DNA from: IMCC2047 sp041395865
GTDB taxonomy: Bacteria; Pseudomonadota; Gammaproteobacteria; Pseudomonadales; IMCC2047
NCBI GenBank assembly: GCA_041395865.1
Contig: JAWKZQ010000004.1
Coordinates: 1-64,000, forward strand
Reading direction: 5' to 3'
DNA length: 64,000 nucleotides
Positions 53,477-62,634 of the stretch are shown here, piece after piece. Below the pieces are notes generated by a model. The model was not told where the DNA came from and ran no database searches. It saw nothing but the letters and a program-made list of their open reading frames with translations. A program made the position numbers and the translations under genes. The stretch's first letter is position 1; every line of letters starts with the position of its first letter.

Positions 53477-53500
53477 AAATATGATCAACTGTTCATATTT
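53477..53500. promoter_or_regulatory. Perfect inverted repeat upstream of the TonB-receptor cassette
   Basis: AAATATGA and TCATATTT form an exact 8-bp palindrome with an 8-base spacer, about 55-78 bases before the receptor start. This is the layout of a dimeric repressor operator. I cannot match it with confidence to Fur, ModE or another known box. Confidence 0.55.
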
Positions 53501-53569
53501 ACCTTGATTCCCAACAGATAACAGTAAAAACCACTGCCTATTAGGCGGAACAAGGTAACATATAGCCGC

Positions 53570-54214
53570 TTACGCTTCGGTAAATATTTTCCTGACAACC
53601 TGATTCCAGCGATAGATAGAAACCGCAAAGATGGCTGTACAGATAGTCACCAGTATAAGAACAGACAGCGCCTCCCCCTCCAGCCCGAAAGCTTCCATTC
53701 CTGTTATTCGCGCCACCAACGCCAACAGCCAGTAAATAATAATAAACTTAAAATGCGGGCTGATCGTATGGGGTTTAAAGTCGAAGGCACTCACCTCGAT
53801 TTGCGCCATGATATGCCAGAGCATTGCAGCAAGATGCCAGAGTGAAATCACGGCAAGGATCATTAACCAGTCCGGGTAAGGATAAATACGGAACGTATTT
53901 GCAATCAGCAGGTAGAGAAGAAAGGCCATGAAGAGATCAAGGTAAAAGCGAAAGAACCCCAGCCCGGTAAAGTTATAAGGAAATTTTTTCGCCAAGCCCT
54001 GATAGACGACAATGTCGTAAACCACGAACGAGGAAATAGCTGCCATAACAAAAAAAGACAGCAGCAGCGCTAGCACGTCAATATCATTCGGGCTTTGCAG
54101 CTTGTCGATGAACTCGCTGCCGTACCGGCCGATGCCAAGTGCAACGATGGCGCCAAAAACGACTTCAACAAACCAAATCCAGCGCTCAGCGTGCTTTTGT
54201 GTACCTGTCGCCAT
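53570..54214 (-). CDS. Integral membrane protein of unknown function
   Basis: The 214-residue protein has about five to six hydrophobic segments (near 12-30, 45-65, 85-105, 112-135, 155-172 and 183-203) and His/Trp-rich loops (LWHLAAMLWHIMAQIE). No known family motif is recognised. It lies between the TonB-receptor cassette and the antiporter gene, on the same strand as both, with about 150 bases to the receptor start. Confidence 0.7.
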   Translation of the reverse strand: MATGTQKHAERWIWFVEVVFGAIVALGIGRYGSEFIDKLQSPNDIDVLALLLSFFVMAAISSFVVYDIVVYQGLAKKFPYNFTGLGFFRFYLDLFMAFLLYLLIANTFRIYPYPDWLMILAVISLWHLAAMLWHIMAQIEVSAFDFKPHTISPHFKFIIIYWLLALVARITGMEAFGLEGEALSVLILVTICTAIFAVSIYRWNQVVRKIFTEA

Positions 54215-54383
54215 CTGCCCCTCCCCGTCAAATAGACTGAAAAGGAAATCACACGGCTAGATTAAACCCTCAGGGCAAGGAGAGGCAACGCTCAATGCAA
54301 GCAATATAAACAATTGCCATGGGTTCAGAACAACCGTCTTACCGGTACGCCCTGTTTGCCGTCACCGGCTAACTATCGGCCCC

Positions 54384-55688
54384 TTAATCAGTCCGGGTTC
54401 CTGGCGCGGCCAGCTGACCGGCCTGCTTCATGCTCTTATTAATCAGCGGGGAAATGGTCCCTCCCTGCACGATAATAGAAAAGATCACCACCATGTAAGT
54501 GATAATAATCATCAGCCCGTGTAAGTCGGTGCCATTGATTGTCACAACCCCGGCGGGTACAGACGCCGCCATTGCCAGCGCAAGCCCGCCTCGCAACCCG
54601 CCCCAGGTCAGAATACATACCGAGTACGCGTCATACTGGCGGAATCGGCGAAAGCCGAGATAGGGAATCGAAACACTGATGAATCGAGCCGCCAAGACCA
54701 CTGGCACCATCATCACACCCAACAGAATCTCGGCTGTAGAGAGTGGAATGGTAACAAGCAACAAACCAATCAACAGAAACAACAAGGCATTGAGGTAGTT
54801 ATCCATGGCATGCCAGAAGTTCTTCACGTAGCGTGTCGCAGAAATTCCCGTGCGTTTCGATGCGACGGATCGAGTGATATTGCCCATGATAATGCCGCAG
54901 GTAACCATCGCCAGGGCGCCGGATATTTCCAGGATATTGGCCAGGGCAAACCCTGCCGTGGGGAACATCAGGGTCACCAACAGGCGGATATTGCCGTCCT
55001 TACTGTTAATTGCCAGGAAATGACCGATGAGCGCCAGGACAAAACCAAAAGAGATACCGCCGACCGCATCGAACACAAAGAGTTTTGTAACGCTCTCAAA
55101 GCTGGGTTCCACGCCCGAAAAAGCGACCGCATAAATGGTTGTAAAAATCACCAGCCCCATCCCGTCATTAAACAACGACTCGCCTTCAACCTGTATCGAA
55201 ACTCCCTTCGGGGCATTCATCTGTTTAATAATTGCCAGGACGGCAATGGGGTCGGTGGGGCTGATCAGGGCGCCAAATAAAAGACAGTAAACAAAGGGCA
55301 CCGGCCATCCTACCCAACCCAGCAGCCAGTAACTCAAGTAACCGATCATAAAAGTTGAAAAAACGGTCGAAAAAAGGACCAATACGGTAATTTCCCAGCG
55401 CTGATTGCGTAGCGCCCGCAAATCAATTTCCAACGCACCGGCAAACAGCAGGAACCCCAGCACCCCCTTGAGTAGCAACTGATTGAAGTCCAGGCTTCCC
55501 ACAATGTGGCTGATCGTTGTGGCAGTATCGGTTCCCAGAAGTTTGACGGCGACAATAATTAACAGCGATATCAACACCGCGCCACTGGTAATCGCAATGG
55601 TCGTTTGCAGTTTCAATACATATTGATTTGCGAAAGCAATCAGAATAGCCAACGCAGAAAGGAAACAAATAAGATACCAGGCGTTCAT
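54384..55688 (-). CDS. CPA1-family Na+/H+ (cation/proton) antiporter
   Basis: The 434-residue protein has 12 or more membrane helices and the CPA1 signatures: the ALISPTDPIAVLAI ion-site motif with its Asp, ESLFNDGMGLVIF (the ND motif), and TWGGLRGGLALAMA. It exchanges Na+ or K+ for H+ across the inner membrane for pH and salt control. Which cation it uses is not clear from sequence. It is closest to NhaP-like short CPA1 members without the long cytoplasmic tail. Confidence 0.9.
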   Translation of the reverse strand: MNAWYLICFLSALAILIAFANQYVLKLQTTIAITSGAVLISLLIIVAVKLLGTDTATTISHIVGSLDFNQLLLKGVLGFLLFAGALEIDLRALRNQRWEITVLVLFSTVFSTFMIGYLSYWLLGWVGWPVPFVYCLLFGALISPTDPIAVLAIIKQMNAPKGVSIQVEGESLFNDGMGLVIFTTIYAVAFSGVEPSFESVTKLFVFDAVGGISFGFVLALIGHFLAINSKDGNIRLLVTLMFPTAGFALANILEISGALAMVTCGIIMGNITRSVASKRTGISATRYVKNFWHAMDNYLNALLFLLIGLLLVTIPLSTAEILLGVMMVPVVLAARFISVSIPYLGFRRFRQYDAYSVCILTWGGLRGGLALAMAASVPAGVVTINGTDLHGLMIIITYMVVIFSIIVQGGTISPLINKSMKQAGQLAAPGTRTD

Positions 55689-55998
55689 GGGGCAGTGTTT
55701 TAACCGTTATTATTGTGAAAGTCAGCTACCGTCGATTAAAGAAGCTATGGACTCTAATCCGAATAAGTCCCTAGTGATATAGGTAATACCCGTTTTTTTC
55801 GCGCCGCTACTCATTCCGTTTGCACCGATAGAGGATGGGCTCTTCGAGTCCTAAAAAACATAGCCTCGCATTTATACGGTGCCCAGATTTAAACCCAATC
55901 TCGAGGATGAAATATAGTTAATTTTCTGAAAAACTAGCCTTAACCGTTTCGTCGTTATACTGCAGGGAAATCTTAACAACAGCGAATGGAGATCTACG
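55689..55998. other. Non-coding gap between the antiporter and PepSY genes
   Basis: About 310 bases between divergent genes. It should hold both promoters, but no convincing pair or operator was found. GGAG lies shortly before the PepSY ATG. Confidence 0.5.
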
Positions 55999-56544
55999 AT
56001 GAAAAAAATCACCCTGTTAACCTGCCTACTGAGTATCAGTGCGTTTTCTTCAACAACCTGGGCCGATGACAAATCCGCGTTTTACAACTCGGCCCAACAG
56101 GCCATTTCAAAATCCGGCTTGACCGCAACGTCCGCATTAGAGCTTATTCAGCAGGACTACCGCGCAACGCCTTATGAGTACGAACTGGATAGAGACGATC
56201 ACCGTCTTTACCACGAAATCAAGCTTGTGAACGGCGAGACCAAGGAAAAAATTGAAGTCAAGGTAGACATCGAAACGGGTCAACAGCAGGTCCGGCGCTC
56301 AACCTTATCAAAGAAGGATGAAGGCAAACAGAAAATTGCTGCGATTCTGCACAACGAAGTTAGCCTGATTGACGCCATTCAAATTGCGAACCTTAATGAA
56401 ACGGCGTTACTTCTGGAAGCCGAGTTCGAAATCAAGGATGGCTTTACCTACTACGAAATCGAAATTTACGACGGTTCCCAGGAACGGGAGTTATTAGTCA
56501 ATCCCGACACGAAAACTGTCATCCCGACTTTCGAAAAAAAGTAG
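55999..56544 (+). CDS. Periplasmic PepSY-domain protein
   Basis: The 181-residue protein has a Sec signal peptide (MKKITLLTCLLSISAFSSTTWA, cleavage near residue 22) and two PepSY-type repeats: AISKSGLTATSALELIQQD...KEKIEVKVDIETGQ, and VSLIDAIQIANLNETA...LLVNPDTKTVI. PepSY domains are thought to bind or inhibit peptidases or to sense periplasmic signals. It is the first gene of an operon with a response regulator (one base after its stop) and a histidine kinase, so it may modulate that sensor. Confidence 0.85.
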   Translation: MKKITLLTCLLSISAFSSTTWADDKSAFYNSAQQAISKSGLTATSALELIQQDYRATPYEYELDRDDHRLYHEIKLVNGETKEKIEVKVDIETGQQQVRRSTLSKKDEGKQKIAAILHNEVSLIDAIQIANLNETALLLEAEFEIKDGFTYYEIEIYDGSQERELLVNPDTKTVIPTFEKK

Positions 56545-56545
56545 C

Positions 56546-57226
56546 ATGAAATTATTGCTGATTGAGGACGATCAAACCACGCTCGAATACCTGGAAAAAG
56601 GTTTTCGCGAGCACGGCTACAACTGCGACACCGCGAGCACAGGCCCCGACGGGCTTCATCTTGCGGTAACCGGCCACTATGATGCATTGGTTCTGGACCG
56701 CATGTTGCCCCAAATGGATGGTTTAACCCTCTTATCAGCACTGCGTGCCACCGGAGACACGACGCCGATTCTGCTGTTAAGCGCGCTGGCCCATGTCGAC
56801 GAACGCATTAAAGGCTTGCAGTCAGGCGGTGATGACTACCTGGCCAAGCCTTTCTCTTTTCAGGAACTGCTGCTACGCATCGAGCTTTTAATCAATCGCC
56901 ACCGGCCGGATGTAAAACCGGCCGGCATCCTGGGCCTTGCCGACCTTCAAATGGACTTAATTGCCCATAAAGTCACTCGAGGCGGCAAAGAAATCCTTCT
57001 CCAGCCAAAGGAGTTCCAGCTGCTACGCTATTTACTTGAGCATTCAGGTCAGCTGGTATCCAGAACCAAACTCTTTGAAGCGGTTTGGGATTACCACTTT
57101 GATCCCAAAACCAACGTGATCGATGTGCATATTGCCAATCTTCGGAAAAAAATCGAAGCCGGAGGACTGCCGCCGCTTATTCACACGATTCGAGGTGCCG
57201 GATATATGATGAGGGAAATCGCTTGA
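56546..57226 (+). CDS. OmpR-family response regulator
   Basis: The 226-residue protein has a receiver domain (acidic pair Glu7/Asp8-9, phosphorylation Asp51 in ALVLDRMLPQMDG, switch Thr/Ser near LLLSAL, Lys in YLAKPF) and a C-terminal winged helix (about 125-226, with KTNVIDVHIANLRKKI). It resembles QseB/CarR-type regulators. Its TGA overlaps the kinase's TTG, so translation is coupled. Confidence 0.94.
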   Translation: MKLLLIEDDQTTLEYLEKGFREHGYNCDTASTGPDGLHLAVTGHYDALVLDRMLPQMDGLTLLSALRATGDTTPILLLSALAHVDERIKGLQSGGDDYLAKPFSFQELLLRIELLINRHRPDVKPAGILGLADLQMDLIAHKVTRGGKEILLQPKEFQLLRYLLEHSGQLVSRTKLFEAVWDYHFDPKTNVIDVHIANLRKKIEAGGLPPLIHTIRGAGYMMREIA

Positions 57227-58605
57227 GGAGCTCGAATCCGTGGCGCATCACTCAAACCTCAAGCTGGCGATTAACCCTGTTTTTTTCCATTTTGATGCTA
57301 TTCATCACCGTATCGGTTATTGCCGTAATCTACCACTTTAGCCTTGGGCAACAGGACCGCTACCTCAAACAAAAGGTCATTGATGTCAGCGTATTGTTTA
57401 CCAACCTGGCTCTCACCGATTCGCTGGGTAAAACACAGTTCATCGAAGCCCTGCAACAGCAGTCGCACAGCAACTACTCCATGGTGCTGGTCCTGGAAGA
57501 CCAGGACACCCCTGTTGGCGACTTAAGCCTGTTCCCGGAAAAGGTGGCAGCGTTCCCCGAAACCAGCACCTTTTACGTTGCCATTCGCGACAGGGACAAC
57601 GATCTTGAGCCCGAGCCGGTGCTCGGCACACTGGTGCAAACGCCTTTTGGCCGGCTTTTGGTCGGCACCTTTTACGGCGTACAAACACAGCTGAAAGAGC
57701 GGTTTTTAACAACCAGCAGTATTGTGGTCATCGTCAGCCTGATGCTCAGCTTATTAACGGGCAGCCTTTTCAGCAAACAAATGCTGTCGCGCATCAAAAC
57801 CATGAATCGCGAGCTGGATGCCATACAAAGCGGCCAGCTGGAAGCGCGGTTAAGCCTTTCCAAACGCGGGGACGAGCTCGACCTGTTAACGGGAAAAATC
57901 AACACAGTACTGGATGAAATCGATAGCCTGATCGGCTCCCTCGTCTCAGTCACAGACAATATCGCCCATGATTTACGCACCCCTATTTCTCGTATACGGG
58001 TGCGTCTGGAAGACTGTTTACAGCAAATTGACAGCAGGGATAAGATTTACCCGCAATTACAGCCGCTTCTGGTCGAGATTGACCATATCGTCGACACCTT
58101 TAATGCCATGCTTGAGCTGTCCCGGCTGGAAAAAGGGGCAATGCAGACCCAAAAGCAACCCTGCGAACTTGCTCAGATTGCTGAAGATGTTGCTTCACTC
58201 ATCGAACCCCTTGCCACGGAAAAACTGCATTTTCACATTGAAATTGCCGAAGACAGAAAAACCGTCATCGGCGACCCGCACCTGTTATTTCGGGCAATCT
58301 ACAATATCGTCGATAATGCCATCCGCTACACCCCGGCGGGCGGCCATGTCGAGATGAAGGTATCGGAGACGCGGGTCACCGTTAATGACAACGGCCCGGG
58401 TATACCGGAAAAGGATCGAGAACGCATATTCGAGCGCCTCACGCGACTCGACGAAAGCCGCCAGACAGAGGGCAACGGCTTGGGCTTGGCTATCGTTCAA
58501 GCCATCGTCAAACGGCACCATGGCACAATAACCCTGAGCGATAACAACCCGGGATTAAGTATCAGTCTCGACTTCCCGGCCAGCCCATCGGCAAACATTA
58601 TTTGA
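57223..58605 (+). CDS. Sensor histidine kinase (partner of the adjacent OmpR-type regulator)
   Basis: The 460-residue protein starts at a TTG that overlaps the regulator's stop and has AGGGA before it. It has a first helix (about 18-38), a periplasmic sensor part of about 125 residues, a second helix (about 165-185), a HAMP linker, the phospho-accepting His in NIAHDLRTPISRIR (near 249), and the ATPase motifs NIVDNAIRYTP, VNDNGPGIP and NGLGLAIVQAI. It is inner-membrane. The signal is unknown; the PepSY protein encoded first in the operon is a likely accessory. Confidence 0.93.
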   Translation: MRSSNPWRITQTSSWRLTLFFSILMLFITVSVIAVIYHFSLGQQDRYLKQKVIDVSVLFTNLALTDSLGKTQFIEALQQQSHSNYSMVLVLEDQDTPVGDLSLFPEKVAAFPETSTFYVAIRDRDNDLEPEPVLGTLVQTPFGRLLVGTFYGVQTQLKERFLTTSSIVVIVSLMLSLLTGSLFSKQMLSRIKTMNRELDAIQSGQLEARLSLSKRGDELDLLTGKINTVLDEIDSLIGSLVSVTDNIAHDLRTPISRIRVRLEDCLQQIDSRDKIYPQLQPLLVEIDHIVDTFNAMLELSRLEKGAMQTQKQPCELAQIAEDVASLIEPLATEKLHFHIEIAEDRKTVIGDPHLLFRAIYNIVDNAIRYTPAGGHVEMKVSETRVTVNDNGPGIPEKDRERIFERLTRLDESRQTEGNGLGLAIVQAIVKRHHGTITLSDNNPGLSISLDFPASPSANII

Positions 58606-59758
58606 ACGGTGCCGAGCGGAACCAGAAAAAGGCAATCAGGGTTGCCAACATAGAAACCGCAGCCGCCACGGCGTAGGTCATACTGGGACCCGGCGTACCC
58701 CAAAGGTAGCCGCTTAAACCGGCACCGAACGCATTTCCGGCACCGAAACCAACGGCGATGTAAAGCGCCTGCCCCTGCCCTTCATGGCCGCCAGTAAAAA
58801 AACGTTGTACGGCTTCGATACCCGCCGCATGCAAAGCGCCAAAGCTGAAGGCATGCAAGCATTGCGCAAGGATAAGCATCCACCAGTATTCCGCCAAAAA
58901 AGCAATCATCAACCAACGCAAGGTTGTCAACAGCAGGCTGAACAACATGATATGGCGCAACGTGAAGCGCCCAATAATCCGGTGCATACAAAGCAGTAAT
59001 GCCACTTCGGCCACCACACCCAGCGCCCAGAACTGGCCAATCACCGTACGGCTGTATTCAATGCCCTCAAGATAAATACTGAAGAAGGTGTAATAGGGTC
59101 CATGCGCTATTTGCAACAGGAAATAGACCCCAAAGAAAGCCATGACTGCGGGCTGCTTAAGAATACTCCACAATCCCGGTTTTTCCTTATGGCTATGGGC
59201 AAAGCGGCGTTCTGTTACCTTCAGGGTGGAAAGCCAGACCAACCCCAAAAAAACGGTCATGAAGATTGGCAAGTGAATGACATTAATATAGTCAAACACC
59301 ACCCCCAACCCGATCACTGTGACGATAAAACCAATGGACCCCCATAGCCGGATATGACTGTAGGTACTGCGTCTATCGTGCAGGTGTTCAAGGGTTAACA
59401 CCTCAAACTGCGCAAGAATGGCATTCCAGAAAAAACTGAAACTGAGGCTGACCAAAGCCATCCAGAAGAAGTCGCGCGCAACAAAAAGGCCGAAGCAAAA
59501 GGCAAACCCCAGGAAAGCACCAACCTGAATAATTTTGACGCGTTGCTGAGTGCGATCCGCAACCCAACCCCAAATATTGGGCGAAACAATACGGGTCACG
59601 GCCAAAAGCGCCGTAAGCCAACCGATATCCTGCGCACTGAAACCTGCTTCCTTTAAAAACAGGCTCCAGTACGAGACAACGGCGCCGAGCACCGCGTAAA
59701 AGAAAAAATAAAAGCGGGATAACCGCCAATAGGGAACGACATGGGGTGTGTCGGACAC
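58598..59758 (-). CDS. MFS transporter, HcaT-like
   Basis: The GTG at 59758 with GGGAG before it gives 386 residues starting VSDTPHVVPYWRLSRFYFFFY; a much longer open frame upstream runs into the aroC end and was rejected. The protein has 12 predicted helices, in the MFS_1_like/HcaT group (3-phenylpropionate transporter relatives). Motifs include GWVADRTQQRVKII and LHDRRSTYSHIRLWGSIGF. The substrate is unknown. It lies 19 bases after aroC; its end overlaps the kinase gene's 3' end by eight bases, convergent. Confidence 0.86.
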   Translation of the reverse strand: MSDTPHVVPYWRLSRFYFFFYAVLGAVVSYWSLFLKEAGFSAQDIGWLTALLAVTRIVSPNIWGWVADRTQQRVKIIQVGAFLGFAFCFGLFVARDFFWMALVSLSFSFFWNAILAQFEVLTLEHLHDRRSTYSHIRLWGSIGFIVTVIGLGVVFDYINVIHLPIFMTVFLGLVWLSTLKVTERRFAHSHKEKPGLWSILKQPAVMAFFGVYFLLQIAHGPYYTFFSIYLEGIEYSRTVIGQFWALGVVAEVALLLCMHRIIGRFTLRHIMLFSLLLTTLRWLMIAFLAEYWWMLILAQCLHAFSFGALHAAGIEAVQRFFTGGHEGQGQALYIAVGFGAGNAFGAGLSGYLWGTPGPSMTYAVAAAVSMLATLIAFFWFRSAPFK

Positions 59759-59777
59759 AGCTCGCTCCCAGGCGTGA

Positions 59778-60875
59778 TTATTCTGCAGAGGCAGGAATGA
59801 CCGGCGTTGCTGTTGAGACGTCGCCGTTCTGGCCGCGATGACGCAACAGGTGATCCAGCAGGGTAATCGCCAGCATGGCTTCGGCGATTGGCGTGGCGCG
59901 AATACCGACGCAGGGATCATGGCGACCCTTGGTAATCACGTCCAATGGCTGACCGTGGCGATCAATGCTTTTACCTGGAATGGTAATACTCGACGTGGGT
60001 TTCAGGGCGATGTGCGCAACGATGTCCTGACCGGTGGAAATTCCCCCCAACACGCCGCCGGCATTGTTGGACAGGAAGCCCTCCGGCGTCATTTCATCGC
60101 GGTGCTGACTGCCCTTCTGCTCAATCGCATCAAAACCGGCACCCACCTCGACGCCCTTCACCGCATTAATGCTCATCAACGAATGGGCAATTTCCGCATC
60201 CAGGCGATCGAAAACCGGCTCGCCCAAGCCTGGCGGCAGGCCTCGCGCCACGACAGTGATTTTTGCGCCAATCGAATCACCCTCTCGGCGCAACGCATCC
60301 ATGTATTTTTCCATGCCCTCAATCTTGGTCGCATCAGGGCAAAAAAACGGGTTTTGCTCGATAATATCCCAATCCACCTGTTCGACCTTGATCGGGCCTA
60401 ACTGGGACAGATAACCGCGCACCGTAATCCCCATCTTTTCCAGATACTTTTTAGCGATGGCGCCAGCCGCAACACGCATGGCCGTTTCGCGCGCTGAGGA
60501 ACGACCGCCACCGCGGTAATCGCGAATCCCGTATTTATGGGTATAGGCATAGTCCGCATGGGCGGGACGGAAGGTATCCTTGATGTTGGAATAATCCTTA
60601 GAGCGCTGGTCGGTGTTTTCAATCAGCAGGCCGATTGACGCTCCAGTCGTCTGCCCCTCAAAAACCCCGGAAAGGATTTTTACCTGATCGGCCTCGCGCC
60701 GCTGCGTCGTAAAACGCGACGTACCAGGCTTACGGCGATCCAAATCCCGCTGCAGGTCTTCTTCGGTGATCGCCAACCCCGGCGGGCAGCCATCCACAAT
60801 ACAACCCAACGCGGGACCATGGCTCTCGCCGAAGGTCGTGACAGTGAAAAGTTTTCCGATGCTATTTCCAGACAT
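59778..60875 (-). CDS. aroC: Chorismate synthase
   Basis: Last step of the shikimate pathway, needing reduced FMN. The 365-residue protein has all chorismate-synthase signatures: TTFGESHGPALGCIVDGCPPG at the start, GIRDYRGGGRSSARETAMRVAAGA, and DGDISTATP-like C-terminal region (HRGQNGDVSTATP). The catalytic His is in GESHG. It follows prmB with about 70 bases between. Confidence 0.97.
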   Translation of the reverse strand: MSGNSIGKLFTVTTFGESHGPALGCIVDGCPPGLAITEEDLQRDLDRRKPGTSRFTTQRREADQVKILSGVFEGQTTGASIGLLIENTDQRSKDYSNIKDTFRPAHADYAYTHKYGIRDYRGGGRSSARETAMRVAAGAIAKKYLEKMGITVRGYLSQLGPIKVEQVDWDIIEQNPFFCPDATKIEGMEKYMDALRREGDSIGAKITVVARGLPPGLGEPVFDRLDAEIAHSLMSINAVKGVEVGAGFDAIEQKGSQHRDEMTPEGFLSNNAGGVLGGISTGQDIVAHIALKPTSSITIPGKSIDRHGQPLDVITKGRHDPCVGIRATPIAEAMLAITLLDHLLRHRGQNGDVSTATPVIPASAE

Positions 60876-60942
60876 AGATTTCCAGCTTCTTAAAATTTGT
60901 TCAGTTCAGCTAAATTAGGACACGTCAAAAAATCGTGCATTT

Positions 60943-61857
60943 TTAAAATTGGTCCCGGTATTGGAGCAACTGGCCGGCTGTCAGCACAAACACCCCGTGG
61001 CCACCCTTTTCCAGATCCAGCCACAGGAAGGGCACACTCGGGTAAGCCTCGCTCAAGGCTTCGCAGCTGTTACCCACTTCACCCACCAGCACACCGTATT
61101 CGCTGAGGTAATCCGGCGCATCACGCAGGATACGCCGAATGCAGTCCAGGCCGTCATCACCCGAACCCAGCCCCAGTGGCGGCTCATGGTGATATTCGCC
61201 CGGCATCGACGCCAAGTCCCCTGCATCCACATAAGGAGGATTGGTCACAATCAGGTCATATTTTTTGCCGGGGACGTTAGTAAACAAATCCGAAGCAATT
61301 GTATTAACCTGCCCCTGCAGATGGTGACGTTTGATATTAATGTCAGCCACCGCTAATGCCTCCTCGGAAATATCGGCCAAATCGATCTGGGCATCCGGGA
61401 AAGCCATGGCACAGGCGATTCCGATACAACCACTACCGGTGCACATATCAAGAATATTGTTCACTTCATCGCCACACAACCAGGGCGTAAAGCCCTGCTC
61501 GATCAATTCGGCAATGGGCGACCGAGGCACCAGCACCCGCTCATCGACATAAAAGGGAATACCGGCAAACCAGGCTTCCTTGATGAGGTAGGCAACCGGA
61601 ACGCGATGCTTGGCGCGCTTTTCAATCAGCTCGCAGACACGCTCGCGCTCCTCTGGGGTTAAACGCGCATCCAGCGCCGTCGGGTCTGTATCCCAGGGCA
61701 AATGCAGCGCACCCAATACAAGGTATACGGCTTCATCCCATGCATTGTCGGAACCGTGTCCAAAGTACACTTGTTCTTGATTAAAACAGGAAGCGGCCCA
61801 ACGAATGTAATCGCGGACCGTTTCGAGTGTACTGGTTACCGAGGCTGTTTTTTCCAC
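60943..61857 (-). CDS. prmB: Ribosomal protein L3 N5-glutamine methyltransferase
   Basis: PrmB methylates a Gln of ribosomal protein L3. The GTG at 61857 (MEKTASVTSTLETVRD) with AGGGA before it gives 304 residues; the frame continues 11 codons to a TTG. SAM-binding motif DMCTGSGCIGIACA and the catalytic NPPYVDAGDL motif are clear, and the N-terminal part FGHGSDNAWDEAVYLVLGAL is PrmB- rather than PrmC-like. The order prmB-aroC is common in gammaproteobacteria. Confidence 0.94.
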   Translation of the reverse strand: MEKTASVTSTLETVRDYIRWAASCFNQEQVYFGHGSDNAWDEAVYLVLGALHLPWDTDPTALDARLTPEERERVCELIEKRAKHRVPVAYLIKEAWFAGIPFYVDERVLVPRSPIAELIEQGFTPWLCGDEVNNILDMCTGSGCIGIACAMAFPDAQIDLADISEEALAVADINIKRHHLQGQVNTIASDLFTNVPGKKYDLIVTNPPYVDAGDLASMPGEYHHEPPLGLGSGDDGLDCIRRILRDAPDYLSEYGVLVGEVGNSCEALSEAYPSVPFLWLDLEKGGHGVFVLTAGQLLQYRDQF

Positions 61858-62020
61858 ACAAATTCCCTGAGCATTTCGAAAGAGGAGCAATTCTATCCAA
61901 TATAGGTAAAAATATCCCTCCTGTTACGCCAAAATAAGCCGCTTCTACGCAAAAAAACTTTACCTTGAGCGCCCCTTGGCGTAGGGTTAGCACCCAATTT
62001 TTTCAACGGTTGGAAAGGTG

Positions 62021-62560
62021 ATGGAAGAACATTTCGCAAAAATTATCGAAGCCATTGGTGAAGACCTCAATCGCGAGGGTCTGGTGGACACTCCTAAACG
62101 TGCTGCCAAGGCGTTTGCCTTCATTAACCGTGGCTACAGCCAGTCACTGGAAGAAATCGTTAACAACGCCTTGTTTGAGTCGGCCTGCGATGAAATGGTT
62201 ATCGTCAAGGACATCGAGCTTTACTCGCTTTGCGAACACCACCTGCTGCCTTTTATCGGCAAATGCCATGTCGCTTATATTCCTAACGGCCGAGTACTTG
62301 GGCTCTCGAAAGTTGCCCGTGTCGTCGACATGTTTGCGCGACGCCTGCAGATCCAGGAAAAACTTACCCAGGAAATCGCTCAGTCCATTATGGATGTCAC
62401 TGACGCGCGCGGTGTCGGCGTTATCATCGAAGCCAAACATATGTGCATGATGATGCGCGGAGTGGAAAAGCAAAACTCCCTGATGAAGACCTCTGCCATG
62501 CTGGGTATCTTCCGCGAAAATCACGCCACGCGTAGCGAATTTCTGTCGCTGATTAAATAA
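62021..62560 (+). CDS. folE: GTP cyclohydrolase I
   Basis: Makes 7,8-dihydroneopterin triphosphate, the first step of folate and tetrahydrobiopterin synthesis. The ATG at 62021 has GGAAAGG before it; a GTG directly before it was not used. The 179-residue protein has zinc ligands Cys71 and His74 (LYSLCEHHLLPFIG) and the third Cys in AKHMCMMMRGVEK near 142. It is of the FolE1 short bacterial type and divergent from prmB. Confidence 0.95.
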   Translation: MEEHFAKIIEAIGEDLNREGLVDTPKRAAKAFAFINRGYSQSLEEIVNNALFESACDEMVIVKDIELYSLCEHHLLPFIGKCHVAYIPNGRVLGLSKVARVVDMFARRLQIQEKLTQEIAQSIMDVTDARGVGVIIEAKHMCMMMRGVEKQNSLMKTSAMLGIFRENHATRSEFLSLIK

Positions 62561-62602
62561 GCGCTTTGAGCCGACTCTAAAAAGGCTTTTTGGAGTCGGC
62601 AC

Positions 62603-62634
62603 CTCACTTCACTCTTGTCTCACTTCACTCTTGT
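62603..62634. repeat. Perfect 2 x 16-base tandem repeat
   Basis: The 16-base unit CTCACTTCACTCTTGT occurs twice in a row. The second copy contains the stop codon (62625-62627) and last bases of the minus-strand OmpA-like gene. Confidence 0.9.

Noticed and set aside
53423..53569. Possible cobalamin or molybdenum-cofactor riboswitch before the TonB receptor
   Set aside because: The leader of about 150 bases lacks the conserved B12-box or Moco-motif sequence; only the palindrome stands out.
59759..59920. Longer N-terminus for the MFS protein
   Set aside because: The extra 54 codons overlap the end of aroC, are not hydrophobic or transporter-like, and a good ribosome-binding site precedes the GTG at 59758.
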